Source of the DNA: Catellicoccus marimammalium
GTDB lineage: Bacteria > Bacillota > Bacilli > Lactobacillales > Catellicoccaceae
Assembly (NCBI RefSeq): GCF_965139335.1
Contig: NZ_CBCSEL010000004.1
DNA length: 64,000 nucleotides
Strand: one strand, 5' to 3'
The position numbers and the translations under genes were made by a program. Below are positions 52,282-61,019 of this stretch, in pieces. A model generated the notes under the pieces. That model was not told the origin of the DNA. It made no database searches and saw only the letters and a program-made list of their open reading frames with translations. Numbering within the stretch: position 1 is the first letter of the stretch; each line of letters begins with the position of its first letter.

Positions 52282-52926
52282 TTAAATTGGTAAAGAGAGT
52301 TGCTTATGTTCATAACGAATAGAACCATTACGGCGTAGTTGATTCATTGCTAAAGAAGCAGTTTCCCTTGTGGTACCACTAATTTGCGCAATTTCTGTTA
52401 CCGTGATCGGCCATGGTAACACATTCCAGTCTCCTTGCTGGACGCCATAATCTTCAATTAGATTTAGGACAATATTCTCTATTCTTTCTTTGGCACTTGC
52501 GACCATTAAGAAATGCAATCTCTCTTCTAGACGACTATTGATCTTCACTAAATCTTGACATAATTGTGGGTAGTATTGGGGAAAACGTTCTAAAAATAAG
52601 ATGAAATCTTCTTTTTTCATTTGCCATGTTTCAACTTCAGTTAATGTCATTGCTTCATACTCGTATTGTTCTTGCCCAAAGACATTGGTTAAAGGAAAGA
52701 AAGTATCAGGCAATACCAATCCGTGGTAAAGCAAATCACCATTATCCTCATATCGATTTAACACCACTAATCCATCAACAGGCATATATATCCACTGTGC
52801 GTCCTCCCATTGATAGAATAAAACTTGGTTTTTTGGATATCGACGAGTAATAATTTTATTTTGTAAAAATTGTCCCTCTTCTGAGTACGGACGATGTTTT
52901 AAAATGTCTAAAAATAATGTTTTCAT
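52282..52926 (-). CDS. arcR: Crp/Fnr-family regulator of the arginine deiminase genes
   Basis: 214 residues: N-terminal cyclic-nucleotide-binding-like barrel (about 20-110), a dimer helix, and a C-terminal winged helix with TVTEIAQISGTTRETASLAM as the recognition unit. I see only one Cys (in QLCQDL), so an FNR-type iron-sulfur cluster is unlikely. ATG 52926 has AAGGTAGAATTTGGG upstream. It is the last gene of the arc cluster, 27 bases after arcC. Its likely targets are the paired TTA-N6-TAA sites before arcA. Confidence 0.88.
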   Translation of the reverse strand: MKTLFLDILKHRPYSEEGQFLQNKIITRRYPKNQVLFYQWEDAQWIYMPVDGLVVLNRYEDNGDLLYHGLVLPDTFFPLTNVFGQEQYEYEAMTLTEVETWQMKKEDFILFLERFPQYYPQLCQDLVKINSRLEERLHFLMVASAKERIENIVLNLIEDYGVQQGDWNVLPWPITVTEIAQISGTTRETASLAMNQLRRNGSIRYEHKQLSLPI

Positions 52927-52953
52927 CCCAAATTCTACCTTAATTTTTTATAA

Positions 52954-53898
52954 TTAACGGTCTACGATTACTGTACCTGCACCGTTTTTGATAAATTCTT
53001 CAATGTTATCTAATGAAGTAATTACTGCACGACGGTCTTTATGTCCTTTAACGAATGCTAAAGCAGCTTCTACTTTTGGTAACATGCTTCCTGCAGCAAA
53101 TTGACCTTGTGCAATGTATTCTTCAGCTTCTTCAACAGAAACTTCTTCTAATTTCTTTTGATCTGGTTTGTTGTAGTTAATGTAAACATTATCTACAGCA
53201 GTTAAAATTAATAATGTATCTGCATCGATTAATTCAGCTAATTTTTCTGATGCGAAGTCTTTGTCGATAACTGCTTCTACACCAACGAATTTGTTATCTT
53301 TTTTAACTACTGGGATTCCCCCACCACCAACGCTGATTGTGATTACGCCTTGGTTAACTAATGAGTTGATAACATTTTTTTCGCAAATGTCGATTGGTTT
53401 TGGTGAAGCAACAACTTTACGCCATCCACGACCTGCATCTTCTTTATAAGTTGTATCCGCATTTTCAGCCATTGCTTGTTTTGCTTCTTCTTCTGTAACG
53501 AATGGTCCGATTGGTTTTGTTGGGTTAGCAAATGCTGGATCTTCTGCAGAAACTTCTACTTGAGTGATTAAAGATACTACATCTTTATCAATGTTGTTTT
53601 GACGTAATAAGTCTAACATAGCATTTTGTAACCAGAAACCGATACTACCTTCAGTCATAGCTACACATGTATCTAATGGCATTGCTGGATTTTTTTCTGA
53701 ATCAGCAGCTTGTTGTTGTAATAACAAGTTACCTACTTGAGGTCCGTTACCGTGAGAGATTGTTAATGCATCTCCGTTTTGGATGAATTTTAATAATTGT
53801 TCTGCTGTACGACGTAAAGCATCTTTTTGAGCTTCAGCTGAAGCATCTTTTGATAAAATAGCATTTCCGCCTAAAGCGACTACGATTTTTTGTGACAT
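52954..53898 (-). CDS. arcC: carbamate kinase
   Basis: Last step of the arginine deiminase pathway: carbamoyl phosphate plus ADP gives ATP, CO2 and ammonia. 314 residues with KIVVALGGNAILSKDAS, ISHGNGPQVGNLL, VISVGGGGIPVV-like ISVGGGGIPVVKK, and LILTAVDNVYINY. ATG 53898 has AAAGGAGAATATAAC upstream; 16 upstream in-frame codons lack a site. Gene order here is arcA-arcB-arcD-arcC-arcR. Confidence 0.97.
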   Translation of the reverse strand: MSQKIVVALGGNAILSKDASAEAQKDALRRTAEQLLKFIQNGDALTISHGNGPQVGNLLLQQQAADSEKNPAMPLDTCVAMTEGSIGFWLQNAMLDLLRQNNIDKDVVSLITQVEVSAEDPAFANPTKPIGPFVTEEEAKQAMAENADTTYKEDAGRGWRKVVASPKPIDICEKNVINSLVNQGVITISVGGGGIPVVKKDNKFVGVEAVIDKDFASEKLAELIDADTLLILTAVDNVYINYNKPDQKKLEEVSVEEAEEYIAQGQFAAGSMLPKVEAALAFVKGHKDRRAVITSLDNIEEFIKNGAGTVIVDR

Positions 53899-53946
53899 TG
53901 TTATATTCTCCTTTATTTGTCGATTATATTTTACGTTGATAATCAT

Positions 53947-53998
53947 TTAAGAGGAAATTCCTCTTAATGAATGAGTAGCGTAACGACTGCTACTCATC
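53947..53998 (-). other. two stem-loops between arcD and arcC
   Basis: ATGAGTAGC / GCTACTCAT (53971-53979 and 53989-53997) and the palindrome TTAAGAGG-N5-CCTCTTAA (53947-53967). Neither is followed by a T-run, so they are more likely processing or stability elements than terminators. Confidence 0.6.
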
Positions 53999-54007
53999 CT
54001 TTTCTTA

Positions 54008-55444
54008 TTATAAGTTATTAATGTCGATTGCACCTGTCATAATTTGATAGATAGCAAAGATGAATAACACAATAACGATAATTGCGATTACCCATTCATA
54101 AGGTTTGAATAATTTCTTACCTTGTTCTTTACGTACCCATGCGTATACTAAAATACCTGGGCAGAATAATAACATTGTTAATAAGAAGTATGTTGTACCA
54201 CCTGCGTAGATCAACCACACACTGTAGATACTTGCTAATAAACCAATGATAATATTCCATGTACGTTTAGGTGTACCTTGTTTTTCTTGGATAGAATATT
54301 TTAATTGGTAGAATGCAGTTAATGCATATGGAATTAAGATTGCAGATGTTGCTAATGTGTATAAGAAATTGTAAGCACGATCACTAATCAAGAATGTAAA
54401 GATAAATAATTGTACTAATACGTTTGTAAAGATTAATGAATTAATAGGTGCTCCATTTTTGTTTTCTTTAGCGAATGCTTTAGGGAAAGCTCCCTCTTTA
54501 GCTGCTTGATATGGTAATTCTGCTGAGAACATTGTCCATGATAACCAAGCACCTAATACAGAAACGATAACCCCAATATTAACTAAGATTGCTCCCCAAT
54601 GACCAACTAATTGTTCTAATAATTCAGCCATTGCAGGTTGAGTTAAGTGTTGTAATCCTGTACGAGACATTACACCAAATGATAATACTGTGATTAAGCA
54701 ATAAATTGATAATACTGTGATTAAACCTAAGATTGTAGCTTTACCAACATCTTTACGGTTTTTCGCACGACCAGATAAAACAACGGCACCTTCAATACCG
54801 ATGAATACCCATACAGTTACAGCCATTGAAGCTTTAACTTGTTGCATTACTGGACCAAATTCGAATTTACCACTTACTGTTCCCCAGAAATCTTGTGTAA
54901 ATAAGCCAAGTTTGAATGAAAGAATTACTGCTACGATAAAGATTGCTAATGGAATTAATTTCGCAAAAGTAACAATTTTATTGATAAACGCAGCAGATTC
55001 AACCCCTTTAGTAATTAAGAAATGTACACCCCATAGTAAGATAGATGCACCAATTACTGAAGCTAAGTTTTGACCATTACCAAAGATAGGAATAAAGAAA
55101 CCAATAGAACTAAATAATAGCGTAGCGTAAGCAACATTTCCTAAAAATGCAGATAACCAATAACCCCAAGCGGAGTTGAATCCCATGTAATCTCCAAAAC
55201 CTTCTTTAGCGTAACTAAAAATACCTGCTTCTAAATCTGGACGTTTTTCATTCAAGTTTTCGAAACATAGTACTAAGAATGCCATACCGATACCAGTAAT
55301 AATCCAACCGATGATCATTCCACCTAATGATGTGGCAACTGCCATATCTGTCATTAAGTTGAAGATTCCTCCACCGATGATAGAACCGATAACAAGCATT
55401 GTTAACTCAACAAGACCTAGTTTTTTCTCTTTTTCTTCTGCCAT
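54008..55444 (-). CDS. arcD: arginine/ornithine antiporter
   Basis: APC-family exchanger that imports arginine and exports ornithine without energy cost. 478 residues, about 13 hydrophobic helices. The first carries the family segment VIGSIIGGGIFNLM; VWVFIGIEGAVVLSGRA is the typical helix 6 region. ATG 55444 has AAGAGGTGAGAAG upstream. It lies between arcB and arcC in the cluster, which fixes the substrate with fair confidence; a lysine antiporter would be the alternative. Confidence 0.93.
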   Translation of the reverse strand: MAEEKEKKLGLVELTMLVIGSIIGGGIFNLMTDMAVATSLGGMIIGWIITGIGMAFLVLCFENLNEKRPDLEAGIFSYAKEGFGDYMGFNSAWGYWLSAFLGNVAYATLLFSSIGFFIPIFGNGQNLASVIGASILLWGVHFLITKGVESAAFINKIVTFAKLIPLAIFIVAVILSFKLGLFTQDFWGTVSGKFEFGPVMQQVKASMAVTVWVFIGIEGAVVLSGRAKNRKDVGKATILGLITVLSIYCLITVLSFGVMSRTGLQHLTQPAMAELLEQLVGHWGAILVNIGVIVSVLGAWLSWTMFSAELPYQAAKEGAFPKAFAKENKNGAPINSLIFTNVLVQLFIFTFLISDRAYNFLYTLATSAILIPYALTAFYQLKYSIQEKQGTPKRTWNIIIGLLASIYSVWLIYAGGTTYFLLTMLLFCPGILVYAWVRKEQGKKLFKPYEWVIAIIVIVLFIFAIYQIMTGAIDINNL

Positions 55445-55554
55445 TCTTCTCACCTCTTCTTTAAAATCAGTGAACAGATAGAGAATTTTATACAACTGTC
55501 AAAGATCTAGAACAGCAAAAATTCTCACTGTTCATTCACTATATTAACAAAATA

Positions 55555-55626
55555 AGGGTAAGAACCCAATCCTATAAGATGGTGTCCCTACCCTCCAATT
55601 GAGTACTGTTTATGATATTAAGTACT
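55555..55626 (-). other. stem-loop region between arcB and arcD
   Basis: AGGGTA (55555-55560) can pair with TACCCT (55589-55594), or locally GGGT-AAGA-ACCC. AGTACT is repeated as a palindrome at 55602-55607 and 55621-55626. No strong T-run, so readthrough into arcD is expected. Confidence 0.45.
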
Positions 55627-55631
55627 TTCTA

Positions 55632-56648
55632 TTACACACGTGGGATGAATAAGTCTCCAAGTGTAGCAGCCATAATTGCTTTGATTGAGTGCATACGGTT
55701 TTCAGCTTCTTGGAATTGACGAGCGTATTTAGAACGGAATACTTCATCAGTAACTTCCATTTCTGTCATACCGTAATTCTTTTCAACGTCTTTACCATAT
55801 TCTGTTTTTGTATCATGGAATGCTGGTAAGCAGTGCATGAAGATTAATTCATCATCAGGAGTTCCTGTTTTCTTCATCATGTCCATGTTAATTTGGTAAG
55901 GTTTTAATAAGTTAACGCGTTCTTCCCAGTTGCTTTCACCCATTGATACCCATACGTCAGCGTACATAATGTTAGCACCTTTAACACCTTCGTCGATGTC
56001 GCTAGTTACTAAGATGTGAGCACCTGATTCTGCAGCGAATTTGTTTGCTAATTCAACAACATCTTCTGATGGTTGTAATGAATCTGGAGCAACGATGTGA
56101 ACGTTAACACCTAACATAGCACCACATACCATTAAGCTGTTAGCCATGTTGTTATGACCGTCACCAACGTAAGCTAATGTTAAGCCTTTAAGATAACCAA
56201 ATTCTTCTTTGATTGTCATGTAGTCAGCGATCATTTGTGTTGGATGCCATTTGTCTGTTAAACCATTCCATACTGGAACTGTTGAGTATTCAGCTAATTC
56301 TTCAACGTCTGATTGAGCGAATCCACGGTATTCAATTCCGTCGAACATGCTGCTTAATACTTTAGCTGTATCTTCGATAGATTCTTTGTTACCTAATTGG
56401 ATATCGTTTGCACCTAAGAATTCAGGGTTAGCACCTAAATCGTTAGAAGCTACTGTAAACGCTGAACGTGTACGAGTAGAAGTTTTTGCAAATAATAAAG
56501 CAATGTTTTTACCTTCTAAGTAACGATGAGGAATGTTATTTTTTTTCATTTCTTTCAAATGAATAGCAAAATCTACTAAATATTCGATTTCTGCTGGTGT
56601 AAAATCTTTAACTGCTAAAAAGTCTTTTCCTTGGAATACTGAATTCAT
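55632..56648 (-). CDS. arcB: ornithine carbamoyltransferase (catabolic)
   Basis: Converts citrulline and phosphate to ornithine and carbamoyl phosphate. 338 residues. Carbamoyl-phosphate site FAKTSTRTRSAFTVA, KWHPTQMIADYMTI, VWVSMGES, and the ornithine-binding HCLPAFHDTKTEYG. ATG 56648 has GGAGGGAAAAA upstream; eight earlier in-frame codons cover the ribosome site and are rejected. Regular codon use suggests high expression. Confidence 0.97.
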   Translation of the reverse strand: MNSVFQGKDFLAVKDFTPAEIEYLVDFAIHLKEMKKNNIPHRYLEGKNIALLFAKTSTRTRSAFTVASNDLGANPEFLGANDIQLGNKESIEDTAKVLSSMFDGIEYRGFAQSDVEELAEYSTVPVWNGLTDKWHPTQMIADYMTIKEEFGYLKGLTLAYVGDGHNNMANSLMVCGAMLGVNVHIVAPDSLQPSEDVVELANKFAAESGAHILVTSDIDEGVKGANIMYADVWVSMGESNWEERVNLLKPYQINMDMMKKTGTPDDELIFMHCLPAFHDTKTEYGKDVEKNYGMTEMEVTDEVFRSKYARQFQEAENRMHSIKAIMAATLGDLFIPRV

Positions 56649-56679
56649 TTTTTTCCCTCCGAATATAATCATTAAATGA

Positions 56680-56707
56680 CAGGCGAGCGAGGTTAGGCAC
56701 TCGCCTG
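56680..56707 (-). other. stem-loop between arcA and arcB
   Basis: CAGGCGAG (56680-56687) and CTCGCCTG (56700-56707), loop of 12 bases, GC-rich against an A/T-rich background and without a T-run. Confidence 0.65.
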
Positions 56708-56737
56708 CCGTACATCATTATTTAAATAAGTTCTAAA

Positions 56738-57973
56738 TTAAATATCTTCACGAACAATTGGACAGCTCATGCAACGTGGGCCCCCACGACCGCGAGATAA
56801 TTCACTTGAAATAACTTCGTGAACTTTAATTCCGTTTTCACGTAATAAAGCGTTTGAAATGTAGTTACGGTTATAAGTTACTACTTCACCTGGAGCGATT
56901 GCTAATGTGTTAGAACCATCATTCCATTGTTCACGAGGAGCGATGATTGCATCTCCACCACCACAAGGTAATAGTAATAATTCAGAAACTCCTAAAACTT
57001 CTTTCAAGATGTTTTGTAGGTCAGAACGATGTTCAATGTTGATTGTATCGTTTTCACCTGGTGTTAAGATGTATGTATCTACTTCTCCACCATTGCTTTG
57101 GATACCTGGGTGAATTGTGAATTTATCACGGTCAACCATTGTAAATACTGTATCCAAGTGCATCATTGCACGGTTGTTAGGAATTTTAACAGCTAATACA
57201 CGTTTGAAGTTGCTGTGTTTAGCGAATAAGTTACGAGCTAATCTTTCGATGGCTTGTGCAGTTGTACGTTGAGAGATACCAATTGCGATTGTTTCATCGT
57301 TTAAGATTAATTCGTCTCCACCTTCAATATGCCATTTTTGGTCACGGTTTAACCAAACTTCTACACCTTTGTTAGCAAAACGTGGGTGATGTTTGATAAT
57401 CATTTCTGTTAATAATGATTCACGTTGACGAGCAGCGAAAGTCATTTTGTTGATTGTAATACCGTTACCCATGCAAGCTTGAGGGTCACGAGTGAAGTAA
57501 GTATTTGGCATTGGATCCATTAAGAATGGATAACGATCGTCAGCAGTTACTACACTGTATAATGAGTGATCGTTGCCTAAATCTAATTCGATGTCACGAA
57601 CACCAGCGATGATTTTATCAATCATATCTTGTGTGTTCATTGAAATTAGATATTCGTACAATGCATCGTAGATGTATTGTGATTCAATGTCAGACTCATC
57701 TAACATTTGTTTAAGGAATTGTTCTTTAACATTTCCTGCGTCAATCGCTTCAGCAGCTAATTTTTCGAAGTATAAAACTTCTGTTCCATTTTCACGTAAT
57801 GTGTTAGCGAAATAATCATGCTCTTCTTGAGCGATTGGTAAATAAGGAATATCATCAAATAATAGGCGTTCCATCAAATCTGGTGTTAAGTTTTCAACTT
57901 CCGCACCTGGACGATGTAACATAACTGTTTTCAGTTTGCCAATTTCTGACATAACATGAATAGGATGTTCCAT
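56738..57973 (-). CDS. arcA: arginine deiminase
   Basis: Hydrolyses arginine to citrulline and ammonia; raises pH and feeds ATP production. 411 residues. Substrate-binding FTRDPQACMGNGI, WHIEGGDELIL, MHLDTVFTMVD, and the catalytic Cys401 in RGGPRCMSCP near the end. ATG 57973 has GGAGGTTAGTAAT upstream; five earlier in-frame codons overlap that site. First gene of the cluster, read from the promoter at about 58023-58051. Confidence 0.98.
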   Translation of the reverse strand: MEHPIHVMSEIGKLKTVMLHRPGAEVENLTPDLMERLLFDDIPYLPIAQEEHDYFANTLRENGTEVLYFEKLAAEAIDAGNVKEQFLKQMLDESDIESQYIYDALYEYLISMNTQDMIDKIIAGVRDIELDLGNDHSLYSVVTADDRYPFLMDPMPNTYFTRDPQACMGNGITINKMTFAARQRESLLTEMIIKHHPRFANKGVEVWLNRDQKWHIEGGDELILNDETIAIGISQRTTAQAIERLARNLFAKHSNFKRVLAVKIPNNRAMMHLDTVFTMVDRDKFTIHPGIQSNGGEVDTYILTPGENDTINIEHRSDLQNILKEVLGVSELLLLPCGGGDAIIAPREQWNDGSNTLAIAPGEVVTYNRNYISNALLRENGIKVHEVISSELSRGRGGPRCMSCPIVREDI

Positions 57974-58022
57974 ATTACTAACCTCCACTTTGTTTATTAG
58001 GTTTTATCTATCAACCACACTT

Positions 58023-58051
58023 ATAATATAATGGAGTTCATAAAATGAAAA
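58023..58051 (-). promoter_or_regulatory. arcA promoter
   Basis: On the minus strand TTTTCA (58051-58046), 17-base spacer, TATTAT (58028-58023); start of transcription near 58016. The -35 is poor, fitting a promoter that needs an activator. Confidence 0.65.
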
Positions 58052-58092
58052 CGTTATCTTTTTAACACTTTTATGTTAGAAAGATAACGTTT
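58045..58092. promoter_or_regulatory. arcA operator: two Crp/Fnr-like sites and a candidate cre box
   Basis: CGTTA-TCTTTT-TAACA (58052-58067) and TGTTA-GAAAGA-TAACG (58074-58089) are mirror-image 16-bp sites with centres 22 bases apart, about -43 and -65 from the predicted start. They form one large inverted repeat, AAACGTTATCTTT / AAAGATAACGTTT. ATGAAAACGTTATCTT (58045-58060) also fits the CcpA cre consensus with one mismatch and overlaps the -35. Likely bound by ArcR and CcpA. Confidence 0.6.
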
Positions 58093-58093
58093 T

Positions 58094-58456
58094 AATAAAT
58101 AAATTCAATTTATATGCATATTATACAGTTTTGTAATCGTTTTCTTGATTTTTTATGAATATTAAACAAAAATAAAGAAGTTTCTCATTAAAATTATAAT
58201 TTGATTAAAATTTAACTCATTTTTTTCTCAGTATGTGTTCTATATTATATTCAAAAAGAGAAAGAACTAACAAAATCAAGGGATTACGTTCTTTTTTGTT
58301 CTTTTACATTTTTCCAAGCAAAAGATTTTGTTAAGAAATAATACAGGTAATAAATCAATATTAGAATCAATAAAGCGAATAAAAATCGAAAAGATCGAAT
58401 CTTTTGCACTATGAAAGATAAAAAAAGAGCAATAAAAAATGAGTGATTACTAATAG
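58094..58456. other. A/T-rich intergenic region between arcA promoter and guaA
   Basis: About 360 bases with very low GC and no recognised gene. It holds one short hydrophobic reading frame (58284-58409, listed separately). No tRNA, repeat or riboswitch is seen. Confidence 0.6.
58284..58409 (-). CDS. possible small membrane protein or gene remnant
   Basis: A 41-codon frame from GTG 58409 reads VQKIRSFRFLFALLILILIY, continues YLYYFLTKSFAWKN and ends VKEQKRT. It has a basic start, one clear membrane segment and a charged tail, like real small membrane proteins. The same frame stays open and hydrophobic for about 20 codons upstream, but no ATG and no ribosome site is seen. It could be a decayed gene, a small protein or chance in A/T-rich DNA. 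Confidence 0.3.
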   Translation of the reverse strand: MQKIRSFRFLFALLILILIYYLYYFLTKSFAWKNVKEQKRT

Positions 58457-58492
58457 AAGAAAAAAAGAAGGAGGATGTCCTCCTTCTTTATT
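58457..58492 (-). terminator. terminator after guaA
   Basis: Stem AAAGAAGGAGGA / TCCTCCTTCTTT with a two- to four-base loop, followed on the minus strand by TTTTTCTTC. Confidence 0.9.
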
Positions 58493-60038
58493 ATTCCCAT
58501 TCTACAGTTGCTGGTGGCTTACTTGTAATATCATAAACTACACGATTCACGTGTGCGACTTCATTGACGATACGAACAGAGATTTTTTGTAATAAATCCC
58601 AATCGATACGAGCAAAGTCTGCAGTCATTCCATCAATAGAAGTAATTGCACGAATTCCGATAGTATAATCATAAGTTCGTCCATCACCCATTACTCCGAC
58701 AGAACGAATTCCTGGTAAAACTGTGAAGTATTGCCAAATATCACGTTCTAATCCTGCTTTTTGGATTTCTTCACGTAAAATAGCATCACTTTCACGTACG
58801 ATTTCTAATTTTTCTTCGGTAACTTCACCTAAGACACGAATTCCTAATCCTGGTCCTGGGAATGGTTGACGCCAAACTACATTTTCTGTCATTCCCATTT
58901 GTAATCCTAAAGCTCGAACTTCATCTTTAAATAAAGTATTCAATGGTTCGATTAATTGGAACTGCATATCTTCTGGTAATCCACCTACATTATGGTGAGA
59001 TTTGATGGTTTGTGCAGTATCTGTTCCACTTTCAATAATATCTGTATAAAGAGTTCCTTGAGCTAACCAACGAATTCCTTCTAATTTAGCTGCTTCATCA
59101 TCAAAGACACGGATAAATTCATTTCCGATAATCTTACGCTTTTGCTCTGGATCAGAAACTCCTTCTAATTTAGATAAGAAGCGGTCTTTCGCATCTACTT
59201 TGATAATGTTTAAGCCAAATTTTCCACCTAACATATCCATTACTTGTTCTGCTTCGCCTTTACGCAATAAACCATGGTCTACAAAGATACAAGTTAATTG
59301 ATCGCCAATGGCTTTATTTAAAAGAACACCTACGACACTAGAATCTACTCCACCAGATAATGCTAATAATACTTTTTCTGAGCCTACTTGAGCTCTAATT
59401 TTTTCAATTTGCATATCGATAAAGTTATCCATTGTCCAATCTCCAGAACAACCACAAACAGAAAAGGCGAAATTACGTAAAATATCGTTTCCGTACTCGC
59501 TGTGGCGTACTTCTGGGTGGAATTGTAATGCGTAGAAATTACGTTCTTTATTTTGCATTGCTGCAATTGGACAGTTTTCACTTGTCGCTACGACTTCAAA
59601 TCCAGTAGGTACTTCAGTTACTAAGTCTCCATGACTCATCCAAACTTGTTGTGTTTTTGGTGTATCTTGGAATAAGACTGCATCATCAGATACTTCAATA
59701 AAAGCTTGTCCATATTCTTTACTTTCTGCGGATTCTACTTTTCCACCTAGATTATGAGCCATTAATTGCATCCCATAACAAATTCCTAAAATAGGAATTC
59801 CTAATTCAAAAATTTCTGGATCAATATGGAATGCATTTTCATCGTAGACACTATTTGGTCCACCAGAAAAAATAATTCCTTTTGGCTTCATTTCTTGGAT
59901 TTCTTTCGCTGTTAGACGATGACTTAATAATTCAGAGTAAACTCCAAATTCACGAATACGACGTGTAATTAACTGATTATATTGGCTTCCAAAGTCTAAT
60001 ACAATAATTTTTTCCATATCTGTATTCTCGATGGCCAC
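58491..60038 (-). CDS. guaA: GMP synthase (glutamine-hydrolysing)
   Basis: Makes GMP from XMP, glutamine and ATP. 515 residues: class I amidotransferase with nucleophile Cys87 in GICYGMQLMAH and ALQFHPEVRHSEYG, ATP-pyrophosphatase with the P-loop LALSGGVDSSVVGVLL, and C-terminal dimerisation domain ending TSKPPATVEWE. I chose GTG 60038, six bases after AGGAGGGATT; an ATG seven codons later has no ribosome site. No purine riboswitch is seen; it follows coaA by 13 bases. Confidence 0.97.
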   Translation of the reverse strand: MAIENTDMEKIIVLDFGSQYNQLITRRIREFGVYSELLSHRLTAKEIQEMKPKGIIFSGGPNSVYDENAFHIDPEIFELGIPILGICYGMQLMAHNLGGKVESAESKEYGQAFIEVSDDAVLFQDTPKTQQVWMSHGDLVTEVPTGFEVVATSENCPIAAMQNKERNFYALQFHPEVRHSEYGNDILRNFAFSVCGCSGDWTMDNFIDMQIEKIRAQVGSEKVLLALSGGVDSSVVGVLLNKAIGDQLTCIFVDHGLLRKGEAEQVMDMLGGKFGLNIIKVDAKDRFLSKLEGVSDPEQKRKIIGNEFIRVFDDEAAKLEGIRWLAQGTLYTDIIESGTDTAQTIKSHHNVGGLPEDMQFQLIEPLNTLFKDEVRALGLQMGMTENVVWRQPFPGPGLGIRVLGEVTEEKLEIVRESDAILREEIQKAGLERDIWQYFTVLPGIRSVGVMGDGRTYDYTIGIRAITSIDGMTADFARIDWDLLQKISVRIVNEVAHVNRVVYDITSKPPATVEWE

Positions 60039-60051
60039 CCAATCCCTCCTA

Positions 60052-60939
60052 TCATTTTTTTAATAAAATATAATCCATAAAATGAGATTTCGTCTTATGT
60101 AATATCAAATCTGCCCGATATTTTGTCGGTAAAATATATTCCAAAAGATTTTTCTCATTGATAGATTTCCAAACTTTTGTTGCAATACGAATGGCTTCTT
60201 CTTTTGTTGCAAATTCATTTCCTCGCAATAACAAAAATCGATCACAATACCACTGTTGGATGCGAAAAATTTCTGCGTCTAAATAAATAGAAAAGTCAAA
60301 AAAATCACTGATATAAATTCGTTCATTCCAAGGATTTTGTAAAACATTAATTCCTTCTACAATCACAATATCTGGTTCGCAGATGGTAATCACTTCATCT
60401 GGGATAATATCGTACTTTTCATGAGAATAAATTGGAGCATGTACTTCTTTTTTTCCTACTTTTAATTCTTCTAAAAAGTGCAATAATTTTGGCATGTCAT
60501 AGCTTTCAGGAAATCCTTTACGATCTAATAATCCTTTTTGTTCTAATTCAGATTTAGAATACAAAAAACCATCTGTTGTCACCAAGGAAACAGATAGACC
60601 ATAAATTCTTTCTAATAGTACTTGTAAAACACGAGCAAGTGTACTCTTCCCTACTGCTACGCTCCCTGCAATCCCAATAATAAAAGGAATGGAAGTATTT
60701 CTTTTTTGCAAAAAAGAAGCTCTTTTTTGTTGTAAAGATCGATATTCTTCATAGATTAATGTTAAATAATGTAATAACGGAAGATAAATCTCTTGTATAT
60801 CTTGTAAATTTAGTTGATCTTGTGTACTAATCAAAATTTGTAACTCTTCTTCAGATAGAGGAATTGCCATTTTTTGATGATTTAAATTAGCCCATTCTTC
60901 TCTCGCATAATAATCGTAAGTAATAGGTATTGATTCCAT
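60052..60939 (-). CDS. coaA: pantothenate kinase type I
   Basis: First step of CoA synthesis. 295 residues. Walker A FIIGIAGSVAVGKSTLARVL near residues 90-105, then VTTDGFLYSKSELEQKGL, RKGFPESYDMPKLL and IVIVEGINVLQ. ATG 60939 has AAGGAG six bases upstream; a TTG two codons earlier overlaps that spacing. Type I is feedback-inhibited by CoA in the family. Confidence 0.96.
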   Translation of the reverse strand: MESIPITYDYYAREEWANLNHQKMAIPLSEEELQILISTQDQLNLQDIQEIYLPLLHYLTLIYEEYRSLQQKRASFLQKRNTSIPFIIGIAGSVAVGKSTLARVLQVLLERIYGLSVSLVTTDGFLYSKSELEQKGLLDRKGFPESYDMPKLLHFLEELKVGKKEVHAPIYSHEKYDIIPDEVITICEPDIVIVEGINVLQNPWNERIYISDFFDFSIYLDAEIFRIQQWYCDRFLLLRGNEFATKEEAIRIATKVWKSINEKNLLEYILPTKYRADLILHKTKSHFMDYILLKK

Positions 60940-61019
60940 TTGCAACTCCTTTGTATAATTAACATTATTGTAATACAGGAAAATATTCCAATCAATAGAA
61001 AAATGAAGGAGATTTGATT

